From: Aurelia coerulea
Taxonomy: Eukaryota; Cnidaria; Scyphozoa; Semaeostomeae; Ulmaridae
DNA: 64,000 nt
Reading direction: 5' to 3'
Assembly: GCA_039566865.1 (NCBI GenBank)
Contig: CM076956.1
Location: 14,891,511 to 14,955,510 of the forward strand
The translations under genes were made by a program, and so were the position numbers. Of this stretch, positions 21,577 through 33,316 are shown piece after piece (within the stretch, counting starts at the first letter, position 1; each line of letters starts with the position of its first letter). Below the pieces are notes generated by a model. That model saw nothing but the letters and a program-made list of their open reading frames with translations, ran no database searches and was not told the origin of the DNA.

Positions 21577-21953
21577 CCGTTTACACTATGCCGGTACGAA
21601 ATGAATACGGCATGAAACTGTGCCGTATTCGTTTTTCTGTCAAAACGGAATCGCCGTTTACACTATACCGGCACGAAATGAATACGATAGGTTTTGACCC
21701 TGCGCAGAGCGAGGATTTGTCAAGGCGCATGCTCTCATTTGCCAGATTATCGCCTCGATGTGAATGCGACAGGAAATGATGCCGTATTCGTCGTTTACAC
21801 TATGCCGGTAGAGCGACGAAGGCAGTTAGCATGCCGTATTCATTTCGTGCCGTATTCAAGTGAAAACTATGCCGGCATAGTGTAAACGGGAGGCCAATAC
21901 GGCACAGTTTCATGCCGTATTCATTTCGTACCGGCATAGTGTAAACGGGGTCT
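21577..21953. repeat. TIR element, CCCCGTTTACACTATGCCGG family
   Basis: Left end CCCCGTTTACACTATGCCGG (21577); right end CCGGCATAGTGTAAACGGGG (to about 21951), a perfect 20-bp inverted pair. Inner copies of the same end motif (about 21653, 21793 and 21868, in both orientations) suggest nested or internally duplicated ends. The repeated ACGAAATGAATACGGC and its complement fill the interior. Similar in style to the elements at 56914-58680 and 62424-63187. Confidence 0.8.
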
Positions 21954-22183
21954 AACTTGCTTAATTTGATTGGGAATAAACAAAGCCATAGTTTGATGAA
22001 AATGTTTGCAGTATATTCAGTATATTCATTAGGCTTGTTTATTGATTTTTCTGGAGTCTGGAACACAGGCTAGGTTGAACGCAAGCATTTGAGGGTGAAA
22101 ACAGGAAGTGGGCGTAAGCCTCGCAAGACCCGTCAACCGCTGTAGCGCGCCTTACACAACGAGACCCGCCACCAATTTTGGAG

Positions 22184-22235
22184 TGGGACCCGCATTTTAT
22201 CGGACCTGCGGACCCGCATTTTACAGAAGCCGTTA
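22184..22235. repeat. inverse copy of the AAAATGCGGGTC repeat
   Basis: GACCCGCATTTTATCGGACC and GACCCGCATTTTACAGAAGCC are the reverse complement of 12338-12385. It lies 100-150 bp upstream of the RCL1 start codon, so it may overlap the promoter or 5' UTR. Confidence 0.65.
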
Positions 22236-22333
22236 TTTTTTTATCACTGAACCAATTGCGCTGCGCCATTATGGAAGGTCTCGCTTGCATGAATAATTCA
22301 AACTGAGGCTAAGACGATCCATGTGAAGACAAA

Positions 22334-25300
22334 ATGGCGGACAAACAAGGCAAGAAAAATGTTTTGGAATACAAAGGCTGCAATTTCTTCAGGCAAAGAC
22401 TAGTTTTAGCAACATTAGCAGGAAAAGCAGTGAAGATTAAAGATATTAGAACAGAAGAAGACAATCCTGGAGTTAAGGGTGAGTAGATTAGAGAGCAAGA
22501 AGGGAAGGGAAGACAAGACAATTAATTTGAGCTCTGGGTCGAGGCCCATTTAGAGTCGTCTATTTTGATAAGGCAAGATAAAAAGGGCCTAAAATAAAAT
22601 GGACGACTCTAAATGGGCCTCGACCCAGCGCTCGCAGACAGCCTTCTTGCCGTGTTTGTTGGTTTTTATAATATAGGTAGCAGTAGCACTTAGTTAGGTA
22701 GCTGGTTGGTGAGCGAAAAACTATCCATTTTGACAACAGGCCTCTATAAATCATACACAAACAAGCCAAGCGCTGATGATATAATAATTTTCTTTAGCAT
22801 TTTAAGACAGCCCAAACACAAATCAAGAGAAAAACAGTGTAGTGTGTGTGTGTGTGTGTGTAGCATTATTTTAATTCGATTATATACACGTAGCTAACAA
22901 TATATACACTATTTAATAATATATACAAGTTAACTAATCTAAATCGAATTTACATGACTAATAATAAAAAACAAACTTTTTTTTCTTACGTTTATAACTA
23001 AAACTCTAAACTGGTTGGCACTTGCAGGCACTACATTTGCAATTCGGACCATCCCATTGTTTTATTAACTCATTCACCCCCATAAGCGACATTTGTCGTC
23101 ATTGTTGCCTGGTTTTATTTCCCCATAAGCGACATTTGTCGTCAACAGCACAAGGTGTTGTTTCCCCATTGACGACATTTGTCGTTCTGGAAAGATGATG
23201 TAATTCTCCTGGGTTGCTTTGACAGTTGAAAAGAACAATTGTCATGTATAAGTAGCTTAAAGGATCAGCTTTCGAATGGTGTCAAATGTTAATAGGGTGA
23301 TCGCACTAAAATTTTGAGTTATTGTGGTTTTAGTGTCAGCAGTTCAATTTTGTTGACAGTTATGATTTGTTTACCGTTTGGCTTGTGGTCATGGACGTTC
23401 TTTTGAAAGGGTTTTTAGAGAGAGTTCCCAGGGAGAAAAGTGTTTGGAAATACCAGTTAAGATATCAATAGGAATTACAATTCGTACACTGTGATCAATG
23501 ATGTTTTATCCCCTGAAGAAAGTGTTTTTGAGAAGGATGAAGCGGAAGGCTAGGATTCGAAAGCAGAAAATCGGCGCCGTTTCATACACAAAATTTAGGC
23601 CCGTTCTTGGTGGCGACCCATATGTTGTATCTCATTTGGCTTGAAATATTTTATTTTCCTTCCAAACTGAGGTAAGACTGTTACTAAGAATAGTTATGAG
23701 TTTCTTATCATATCAGTATGCCTTCAAAAACCACATTCCATGAACTAAGAAACTAATATACGCCTCCGAGCAACTCCGTGCAACGGGAACCTGATCACTC
23801 ACGCAAATGATGGCCAGTCGTCTTTCGATATCTTTTCTGTTTTCAAAATTGTATTTTAATGGAAAGAAATTGATTTTCCGATATCGTAGCTTTCAAGATC
23901 TTCACCTTCTCAAATATTTTGAATGTTCTAAAGAAATATTTTCAAACTGGCTTCGATCATCAACTAAAACCAGAGCTCAAGGATAAAATTGGATAACATT
24001 TTTATCTCATGATCGTTCAAACTTCTCACAAAAACAAAATTCTCTTTGTAATGCAATATGTTTGGTCTCATTTTAATGCCTGTTCTTTCCATAGAAAGAT
24101 CTTTTTAGAAATTTTTTTGATATCTTTTACTAATAATTTGCAATTTGCGATGAAAAATGACACGATCCTTCACAACGATCTAGTGAAAACCGCTTGGGGA
24201 GAAGGTGATGGAAGGTGATGATCGATATTGAAATCTCGGGGATAAAGAGCTCTCTTTCAAAATACCTCGTGGGGGTGAATGAGTTAAAGCCTTAAAACTT
24301 TTGAAATTTTCTGCTGATTTTATTTCGTTTGGTAAGCCATTCCAAATCTGTGGCCCGATAGACTTGAGACTTTTAGACCCAAATGTTGTTTGATTAGGTC
24401 TGAAATGGGCTAAATTATTTGGATTTCTTAACGAATAATTTGAAGAGCGTAATTCAAAAATTCTCTTCATAAATGGTGGATTCAAATGATTCAGAGTTTT
24501 GAATATTTCAATGCAAAGGAGTCTTTGGCGCGCAACCTGCATCGTGCATTTACTAGATTTTGAAAGCAAATCATTATATGAACTTGTATGATCGTTATAG
24601 AGAAACCTTAGGGCACGTTCTTGTAACTTTTCAATTTTCTGTAATGACTTGGAAGATGAGAAATACCACACCAAGGGGCAATAATCGAAATTTGAACATA
24701 CAAAACTCTGAACTAGGATCTTTTTCTCTTTAAAGCCAATAAACATCTTTAACCTTTTAAGAACATTCAATTGTGATGCAGCTTTTTTGCAAAGATTAGA
24801 AATATGCGGGTCGAAATCCAGTTTATAATCCAAAGTGACTCCCAAAAGTTTGACAGTCTCCTCAGATTTGATCACATTACCGTTAATGTTAATTTGCTCT
24901 CCACCAGATGGAAAGTGCCAGATGGAAAGTTTGCAGCATGTGCAGAGGATCTCTCCTTCATTCATATCACTTTTATGACCAGCCCACCAAGCCAGTCAGG
25001 CCTTTGGCAGCCTGTGTGCTGTCTTTCTTTTGTGAATATTTGAAAGAACAAGAAAATATTTTCCGCTTCTTTCAATTTCACAAAAAAAGAATGCGCACAG
25101 GCTAGGCCCTTGGTGCCAAATGTGATAAAAGGATCAAATCTTTAGAAACTTGACAAATCTTCTTTGTTCTGCGCGTGCATCACACAGGTGGCCGGGCCTG
25201 TCTCTTCAGTTTATATGAGAAAAGTCAGTTAGTTTGAGGCAGGATCCTGACACTCGATAACCAGGATCTCAGCATAGCAGGCCAGCCCAGCATTCTCATA

Positions 25301-28300
25301 AACGCAAACTGATGTTTACATGTGACCAGATAAGTAGGATCTTACCTGAAGGTGGGCCTGCTCATTAACGAGCCAGCCCGCCTCATATAAACAGACATTT
25401 AATCCACATTGGAAAACATTTATGTTGCGCTGGAGATCTCTGGTGTGTGAGAGCAACATTAAAAGCAATGGTAGAGCAATATGCCTATTGTTTAAAATCA
25501 ATTGGCATGGTGTAAAGCTCTGGTGTTGCAAAAAACACACTTTCCACCCAGGATAACTCTTACTTTTACAGGTGCTGCCTTACAACTTTAATCTTGGCTT
25601 ATTCCATCTTTCCCTGGTCCTGACATATATGAGCGTGTATTTGCTAATATACTGTAAGTCAGGATTTGGCTGTTCGTTGTGGAACAGCCTTTCAGCCAAG
25701 AGCAAAGCATGCATTCTCCCTAACATTAAAAAAGCAATTTAGGCTTTACTTTCTTTTCTTTGTTGTAATATATTTGCATTGTCAATAGGTTTTTTAACAG
25801 TATGGTTTGATTTTTCATATAGTAGTTGATTTTAATTCAAAGGATATTGCAAATAATGTTTTCAGTTTAAGGCCACTTGTAAAACAGCTTTGGCAGAGGG
25901 CAACCCTCCTTAAATATATGAAATCAATCAAGTACACCCCCTTTTCTTTTCTGCAGAATTTGAGGCAAGTTTCATAAGGCTATTGGACAGAATCACAAAT
26001 GGATCGCGGATAGAAATTAGTGAGACAGGTACGGTAATATCACTTAGTAGGAACTTTATAAAAGAAATTTGGATGCAAAAAAGACAAGATAATTATGATA
26101 TCATAATGATATATAATATCTTGTCTTTTTTGCATCCAATCTGCTTTTATAATAATGCATACTCTCTGCTTTGAAAATGTTATCAACCTACTTTAGGTGC
26201 TCACTTTATCAAGCTCCTTAAATGTTCCAGATGTGCATAGAGCCACTTGATTAAACTCAAGCAAACCTTTTTGGAAGGTTTGGTGTGTTTTGCTTTCACT
26301 AAGTTATATGCAGTTTGGACCATGATGCTCTTTTGCTTATCCAGAAGTTGTAAACTTGTTTCTAAAATTTCTCCACTTTTATTTCCAATTGATTTGACCC
26401 TCAGTATTGCTTGAAATTTAGATGTGCATACTGTGTTTTTGATAAAATGAAAAAAAATCTTTAACATCATTCACTTAAATTTTCAGGCACATCAGTTTTC
26501 TATAAGCCTGGTCTTCTTTATGGTGGGGCAGTGGAACATGACTGCAGCTGTCAACGATCAATTGGCTATTACCTTGAGGCCATTATATGGCTTGCACCAT
26601 TTTGTAAAAAGCCATTACGACTCAAGCTGACTGGTGTCACAAATGATAACACAGATCCATCAGTAAGTATATTTTGGCTTTCTTTCATCGTTAGCTCCAT
26701 GTCTTATGTTTTTCGTTTCAACGTACTATATTCTATAGGGGCAGGGTCAGCCCTGAAAAAGTGGGGTAGACAATGGATAGAATTGATTGCCAGAAGGTAC
26801 ACTTAACATTGTTTACGTCGTTTTTGCTAAGAATAAATACAACCAGAGAAAAGTTTGGTGGACAGGTCTAACCCCAGTCAACTCCCTGGCACTGCCCATG
26901 ATCCTACAGGTATTCTTTTCAATTGCCTTGCGAATGTGGCAAACGTTATACCAATACTAACTAGAAGCTACAATCCTTACCAAAATAACTTGAAAAAAAC
27001 ATGTTATTACTCTGATTTCTTGTCTGACGAAGCATGCAAAAAAAATTGTAGGAAACTTATCGTTACTCTTTTTCCCTGCCCCCCTGCCCCCTGAACAATG
27101 TTGGTCTGAAGCACTGATCACCAAATATGAAGAAAATCGCTTTGGCTACTTTGTTGTTCCCGTGAGAAATGCGAAATTGCACAAGGAACCAATATTTGCA
27201 AAAATCTGTGATTTTTTTTCAAGAATTTGGCAAGGATTGTATATCATAATTTTTGCATCAATGAAGTGAGGAAAAAATTAAGAAATTTTATGTGCTAAAC
27301 ATGTGGAAAGGGCTGATCCAAGTTTCCTATGGTAAAAATTATGTTAGACAGTGAGCTTGGATGATTGTATTTTCCTAGGTAGATGTGATCAAGTATGTGA
27401 CACTGTCGATTCTCAAAAAGTTTATCATAGATGATGATGTTAACCTTAAGGTAAGTTGTAAGCTCATATCCTTGTGTAGATGTCAAGAACTGTACCATAT
27501 TGTAATTCTACTGTGAATATTGTTGACATCTTCGTAATTTTGCAAAATTATTCTGGTATGGCATGTATTGTATGTTGTTTTAATGGCCTATTTTGTGATA
27601 AATATAAAAGTGCTGAATCATTAACCAAAAAGCAGCAAACTTTTTGTTGCACCACAATGTAGTCCTTTATGAACTATGGTTTCCTTGAAAGTTTTACCAT
27701 TCTTCTCAATCTTTGATGTCTTTCGAAAGTATGTGTAGAATAATATATCCTGTATCAATAAGCACTTGATGAAAAAAAGTTATAATACCGCGTGAGGTGA
27801 GTCAGAAAAAACGTGGGAGTTTAACAAGCCATATTTTGGTGAAAAATAGGTCAGGTCAGATCAGATTCGTTTACGTTTCATATAACAGAAGAAAGATTAG
27901 ATTAGTTGTAGAAATTCATTCAGTCTCACTCAGTAGCACGTCATTCCTATCTATCCTATTTCAGATCATAAAAAGAGGAGCAGCCCCAGATGGGGGAGGA
28001 GAAATTTTATTTACGTGTCCAGTTAGAAGGAATGTAAAGTCAATGAATTTTGTAGATCAAGGCAAAATCAAACGAATTCGTGGCACTGCGTATCTTTTCA
28101 TTATCTCTATTACCTTTGGCATGATGATCAACCGTTATTTTTACTGTCTGGCGGTCATATACAAGAGCCTTCAACTGCGTATGTCATATTCTGAACTCAG
28201 TAAGATACTATTGGTTATCGAAAGTAAACTCCGTAAAAATGAAACACTTGGCTTATGTATGATTTTGGACAAACATGTCAGAAGTATAAAAATACCAACG

Positions 28301-31300
28301 TTTTAATGGTCTTAAGTTTTGAAACAAATTGAAATGTTTAGATTTCATTACAGTAATTTCTCATGTCAATCATTCAACGACAGCTTAGAGAATGATTGCC
28401 GTCACAATTCTTTGTTACATTTGTCATAAAAGTGAATGCATATCCGCTTGAATGCCTACTGTAAAGTGTAAAATTGATGGCGTGAGATGCATAAGACCTT
28501 TCGGGATATGCTATTGTCGCAATCTGAATCCACGCTTTGTGGTGATGTATTTGCTACATTTGAACTGGGACTCAAAATGCTAAAGATCCGAAAATCTTCA
28601 CTAGGCTGTTATACGCATATATTATACATAGATTGATATATAAAGATGAACACAAGAAAAAGACGACTTGGAGTGAGTTCTTCAAACTTTTCTGTTACTC
28701 CTCTCTACTCTTGACGCGTTTCGACGCTATGGTCATCGTCAGAAGAATGACTATTTTTACAATATTACAGTATACAATACAATATTACAATATATTGATA
28801 TATAGATTGTTCCAGAATTTTGAGCTTAAACTCAAAAATCTGTAATTTTTTCCGAAGCATTTTGTCCAACAGTTATCGTCCAATATTTGTCGGTCCTGTC
28901 GGTCCGATAATTTTCTTAATGCGCTCAATTGACAACCCTGTAGAGTAGAGATCTTTATCTGTTAATCCTAAAATCTTGGAAGGGTCCTTCGTTAAAGTTA
29001 ACCTCCAGCGTATGTTGACATCCGATCCGATGTTCTTTCCTTGACGCTTTTTGTTCAGTTATACACTAAAAGTTTCACCAGCTTTTGCAAACAGAATGGT
29101 AGATTCGTGTAGATCCGTTTTAAACAAGTTCGTAGCAGATATATACATATATACAGATCATTGCAAAGGAGCGCAATCTGGAAAGTAAGTATACGACTTC
29201 ATGTTGTATTTCTTTTTATCCTTTTGAGAAAAAGAATCTACAGGATGAGTCGAAAAGCGTTTCTGCACAGGGAGCCCCCATAAAAAGTAGTAAGAAAGCA
29301 AACGAAATGCGGCTTCTGCGAGTGAGATACGGCAAAAGCGGCATCTGTGGAAAAGTAATGTGCGCTTGGCGGCTTTGCGGAGGAGAGAGGATAGAGCGGG
29401 GAAGCGCACATTGCTCCTCCACAGATGCCGCTTTTGCCGTATCTCACTCGCAGAAGCTGCATTTCGTTTGCTTTCTTACTACTTTTTATGGGGGCTCCCT
29501 GTGGTTTCTGTTGTCAAACAATACAATCGGAGGGCCCCTTGAAAGCCAGGTTCTGCTGAAGGGCAACCCTCCTTAAAAGAAATGAAATGAAAATGAAAAT
29601 GAAATGATTCATTCAAATCAACAGTACATAATGTACTACGAGTTTTCAAACGTCTGAACTGTTTTGGTTCACCCGGTGTGATATGACTTATAACTTCTAA
29701 AAGACATGCAGAAAACAAAACAAGTGTTCTTCAGATATCGATTTTTATTTCATTTTAGCTCACCTGGCTTTGGTATCTCGTTAATGGCAGAATCGACAAC
29801 AGGGGGTATGTTGAGCACTGAATGCGCCTCCGCACCCAAAGGTGAAGGGAATCCTGTAACGCCAGAAGATCTTGGAAGAAAAGCTGCAATGCAACTGCTA
29901 GCAGAAATCTTCAAGGTATATTTTTATTTTTATTGCTTCATTGAAGAAATGCTGCATGTAATGCCTTGTATAAAACTAGCATATAGAGCCTTCAAGGTAG
30001 CATTTCTAATATTGTTCATACTAGTGAAGACTGTCTAAAAGGCCTCCAATGTTAATTGTTAGAATGCACATAGAATCAATAGAACTGTTTGTTCCTGTTA
30101 AGTATAAACCGAGTTGAAAGCTCTAATGATTCTGCTAATATTGAATAGATTTTGGAAATGTGTAACGAAAAGTTTCTGGAGCTCTTAATGAGAATTCTCT
30201 TTTCAAAACAGAGTTTCAAGGTAGACCTGATAATAATTATTTGTTTTACCTTTTCCCGCGTAAGTCCTATCCGATATTAAAAGCAACAACGATATTATGA
30301 TACCCTAAACGCTATGATAATGATTCAGAACATAACTGGGTGCTGTTCTTTTATCGAGAGGTTGGGGACAATAGAAAATCCCACATTATAAATTAAACAA
30401 TTTATGGATTTGATTCGGCACATGAAAAATTTGACGTTTGAATTAAAGGCGTATTTCATTCGACTGATCCGACCGATTCAGTCACATTTTCAGATCGAGT
30501 CGAAACTATCTAATTAGATCTGCTGTGCCATTTTGATTCAAACGTCGCACTTATCGTGTACTTAATTCAAGGTATTTAATTCCGCACATGATGAATGTAA
30601 CGTTTGAACCAGGCCTTAGAAAACTTTACGATTGCACTCAAGCGGCACGCCATGGCGGTCCAGAGACCACCTGGTGATCTTTCTGAACATTTTTAAAAAT
30701 TTGGAACATTTTAATTATAATCTGTTTCGTTAAATCTTTTCCATAATCTGTTTCGTTAAATCTTTTCCAGGGAGGTTGTTTTGATTCTACGCATCAAGGT
30801 TTGGTATTGACATTTATGACTCTTGGGCAGATGGACGTCTCGAAAGTCATGTTAGGGCCACTAACACAACACAGGTAAATTAATACACCACTTCAATCTA
30901 CAACCTCGTTTTGGAAAATATTCAAAATTCTTTGATACGAAATTTTAGAGGCCGAATTCGGATTTAGCACTCAAGCTTTAGTCCAACTGCCAGTTTTTAT
31001 GTTGCTATCGGTAGTAATTTTGATTCTATGGCGATGCAAAGTTTGAAAACCTGTAAGGCAAGTCTGTACAAAATATTTTCAGAAATTTCAACAAATTGTC
31101 TATAAAACGACGGAAGGAGGAATTGTAGAATGGCATTGCTTTGCAGGAAGGCAAATATTTTTTTCACCACTGCCAACATGATCCTTGTAAGATGCATTGT
31201 TTACGTCCAGTCCAAAGCGGTATTATAAAGTTTTCCCATTTCTTTCAGCATCCAGCTTCTTCGGCATCTAAAGGACTTTTTCAATGTCATGTTCAAGATA

Positions 31301-31411
31301 GAAGCATATAGAAAAGATGAGGACGATGAGCAACGGACAGGATCTGAAGATAAATATATTCTTTCATGTTTGGGAGTTGGTTTTACGAATTTAAGTAAAA
31401 CATCTATCTAA
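22334..31411 (+). CDS. RCL1: RNA 3'-terminal phosphate cyclase-like protein, complete
   Basis: Nucleolar protein needed for early pre-18S rRNA cleavage, working with the GTPase Bms1; it is related to RtcA cyclases but not known as an active cyclase. Exons: 22334-22478, 25957-26028, 26487-26662, 27379-27450, 27965-28089, 29059-29184, 29759-29915, 30771-30874, 31249-31411. The sum is 1140 bp, 379 residues plus stop; human RCL1 has 373. Landmarks in order: YKGCNFFRQRLVLATLAGK, EEDNPGVKEFEASFIRLLD, GLLYGGAVEHDCSCQRSIGY, RGAAPDGGGEILFTCPVR, GKIKRIRGTA, VSPAFANRMVDSCRS, ADIYIYTDHCKG, SPGFGIS, TPEDLGRKAA, and a C-terminus GVGFTNLSKTSI. The start is the first ATG in the CNFFRQRL frame. All introns are GT-AG and phases match. 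Intron 1 (3.5 kb) holds a LINE with a piggyBac-like insertion. Confidence 0.96.
22534..22628. repeat. 95-bp perfect-arm hairpin in RCL1 intron 1
   Basis: CTGGGTCGAGGCCCATTTAG (22534) pairs with CTAAATGGGCCTCGACCCAG (to 22628). Arms of about 33 bp, continuing through AGTCGTC/GACGACT and TATTTT/AAAATA, surround a loop of about 28 bp. It sits 55 bp after the first splice donor. Probably a small MITE. Confidence 0.85.
22841..22861. repeat. (TG)n microsatellite
   Basis: About nine to ten TG units, at the outer edge of the 3' end of the minus-strand LINE copy that follows; seen from the LINE strand it is an (AC)n tail. Confidence 0.8.
22880..24905 (-). mobile_element. LINE family Y, copy 2, 5'-truncated and interrupted
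   Basis: Minus strand: the coding part from about 24905 reads GGEQININGNVIKSEETVK.LLGVTLDYKLDFDPHIS and so on, about 80 percent identical by eye to the C-terminal ORF2 region of copy 1. It is interrupted by the element at 23069-24283 and resumes at 23064 as IKQWDGPNCKC, ending at the stop at 23006-23008. A 3' UTR follows, down to about 22880, ending ATAATCGAATTAAAATAA. It is dead (no reverse transcriptase or endonuclease) and lies antisense in RCL1 intron 1. Confidence 0.9.
23069..24283. mobile_element. piggyBac-like non-autonomous element, TTAA target
   Basis: Perfect 14-bp TIRs CTCATTCACCCCCA (23069) and TGGGGGTGAATGAG (to 24283) are flanked by TTAA on both sides (23065-23068; 24284-24287). 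Removing the element and one TTAA restores the LINE reading frame exactly. Just inside the left end the palindrome-bearing GCGACATTTGTCGTC occurs twice and GACGACATTTGTCGTT once (23085-23187), each a potential protein-binding iteron. The 1215-bp interior has no transposase frame. TTAA duplication with C-rich ends fits piggyBac. Confidence 0.92.
25160..25400. repeat. unclassified inverted repeat in RCL1 intron 1
   Basis: CAGTTTATATGAG with upstream GGCCGGGCCTG is loosely inverted as CTCATATAAAC with CAGCCCGCC near 25370-25393; GGCCAGCCCAGC and GGGCCTGCTC lie between. It looks like an old TIR element, but ends and target duplication could not be set. Confidence 0.4.
26069..26139. repeat. 71-bp hairpin in RCL1 intron 2
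   Basis: TTGGATGCAAAAAAGACAAG (26069) pairs perfectly with CTTGTCTTTTTTGCATCCAA (to 26139). The pairing extends through ATA/TAT to about 23 bp, with an AT-rich, partly self-complementary centre of about 25 bp. It lies 40 bp downstream of the exon ending at 26028, on the transcribed strand. Confidence 0.85.
29266..29504. repeat. 239-bp long-arm hairpin in RCL1 intron 6
   Basis: The left arm begins CACAGGGAGCCCCCATAAAA (29266); the right arm ends TTTTATGGGGGCTCCCTGTG (about 29503). About 90 bp on each side pairs almost perfectly, including GATACGGCAAAAGCGGCATC. It begins about 80 bp after the exon ending at 29184. Frames on both strands here translate the same palindrome and are not genes. Confidence 0.9.
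30717..30770 (+). repeat. 26-bp tandem duplication at RCL1 exon 8 acceptor
   Basis: The unit ATAATCTGTTTCGTTAAATC plus TTTTCC is present twice back to back, ending at the CAG before exon 8 (30771). It duplicates the polypyrimidine tract and putative branch-point region. Only the downstream copy ends in AG, so the acceptor itself is unambiguous. Confidence 0.88.
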
Positions 31412-33316
31412 TTTATATTGAGTGAGGCATTGTAAAATAGAGGTGTCTAATCTTGAATGATGGCTTTGTAAATTACCATTTCGCCTTCCTTTCGGCTGAA
31501 TTGCAGGTAAGGAACTTCGGGTACTTTATTTTAGTTCTATGGTGAGCATTTTCAAGATCTCGAAAAAAGGTATCCCCGATGACACCGATGCGCCTCTGAA
31601 GTAATCAAATGAAATCTAGGCGGTGGATACCATACGGTGATTCAAGGTAATTCAAATAGAGAGATAGAGGGACCATTATGGAAAGAAGGTCGCACTGATC
31701 ATTTAGACATTTTCATGCTATCCTTGCAATTTTATACTGGGGGTGTTTTCAAATTACATTTCTACTTTTTTATAATGTCATTATATTGTACATTTATGAT
31801 TAGATTTCTTTTTTTCCTAAATTTTTTGCTACGTTTAATTGTTTAATTTCTAGTTTTATAATGGCGAAATTTACATACATGCATGCATACATACATATAG
31901 CCTCTCCGTTTTGATGGGCACGGATCACAATATTGCTATCCATGCAAGCTCCGTTAACTCTGCCCCCCCCCCCATTTTTCTTTTCCTGTTCCGTTGTTCC
32001 TAATTCGTTCTGTAGTCCATTAATCGCTTGTATTGGTTCCTAATTTTTTCAATTCTGTCACGCTTTCACTCGATATCTTACCATTCTTCCCTAAACATGT
32101 AATCTTAGTTTCCTTTATACACTTTCCTATATGCTCTGTTGTGTTGTGTTGTGATACTCATTGCACATTGGACACATCAGGTCCATCGGCGTAGGGGAAG
32201 ATAAAATTTGGGGGGGCTGCCCAACAAAAAATCCATTGTTTGAGAAAATTTTTCCCGACTTGAGGCGGATTTCTGCCCGACTATGGCTGATTTTTGCAAA
32301 TTTTTCTGACGTTGGGGGGGCTGCAGCCCCCCCTAGCCCCCTATCTCCTACGCCTATGATCAGGTCCCATTTTTAAAATCACATTTTACATCAATCATAT
32401 TCAGTCTCGTCCTCATTATATCTGTTGCTTGCTCTCTTATGCACTTTCTCGATAGCCTGTGTTCCTGGAACACCAGCTATTTCTCAAGTATCCTCTCCTT
32501 GTTACTTTTTTTAATAGATGCAATTATTTCTGAAAGGAAACTATTGAAAGGGAAACCAATCGAGTCTGCACACAAGGCTACCCTTAACCCTTTTAGCAAC
32601 CTCGTCCCCAGGGCCTTTTGTCATATTGGGACGGAGAGAAAGAACCTGGGATCTCCTTTTCGTCTCCGTCCCAATACGACAAAAGGCCCTGCGGACGAGA
32701 TTGCCCTTTCAGATAGCCAGTAAAAATAAACCGTGCAATAGAAACTTCCCAATATGGGCTTTTGGGCCCTCTGAAAAGAAGTTGAGTCTGCACACTAGCC
32801 TACGAGTAGCCCTCGTAAGCTAACTGCACACAGGCTACCCATACATATTGTCTCGCTCGTCAGGAATCGTAAATCTCCTATCACCGCTCCCCAAGAATTC
32901 CCATTTCAAAAATATGTCTCCTATGGTAGAAGAAGCAGAGTTTTGGATTTCTTCAATAATCAAGGAGCGGGCAAGGAGCTCAGTATATTAACGAAATTAT
33001 AATCCTATTATACGAAATTATACCGAAATTAAAGAGGTTTTTAGCCCTCCGAAACCGGCATTGCACGTGCAACCTCGCTTTAATTTTTACCGAGTACGAG
33101 GCAATTTAAAAATTTACTACAAAACAAAAACAAACAAAATTGGTCAGCTGCTGCCGTGGATCATATGACATTCTGACGCAAATGGACAAATGAAGGATTG
33201 TACTTTGCCTTCCTCCGGAAGATTCAAATTGCACTGCACGACATTCGGTATCATGCATTATGCAACGAGGATAATGGCTGTCTAAACTGGAAGCTCCACA
33301 AAGGAAGAGAATCGCC
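31412..33316. other. intergenic, RCL1 to beta-helix gene
   Basis: No supported coding sequence. It contains a MITE (32185-32360: ATCGGCGTAGGGGAAGAT against ATCTCCTACGCCTATGAT, with a GGGGGGCTG interior). It also contains a 99-bp hairpin (32601-32699: CTCGTCC.CAGGGCCTTTTGTC inverted as GACAAAAGGCCCTG.GGACGAG) and a CATA-rich simple repeat (31878-31900). No AATAAA was found close to the RCL1 stop. The last 300 bp before 33317 show no clear TATA box. Confidence 0.7.

Noticed and set aside
27787..27964. Possible additional RCL1 exon sequence upstream of 27965
   Set aside because: The open frame is continuous with exon 5, but the sequence contains a diverged TIR-end motif (GGTGAGTCAGAAAAA) and a clear TTTCAG acceptor precedes IIKRG.
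28090..28306. Open-frame continuation of RCL1 past 28089
   Set aside because: Family alignment breaks exactly at the GTATCT donor and resumes at 29059 (VSPAFANRMVD), so this is intron.
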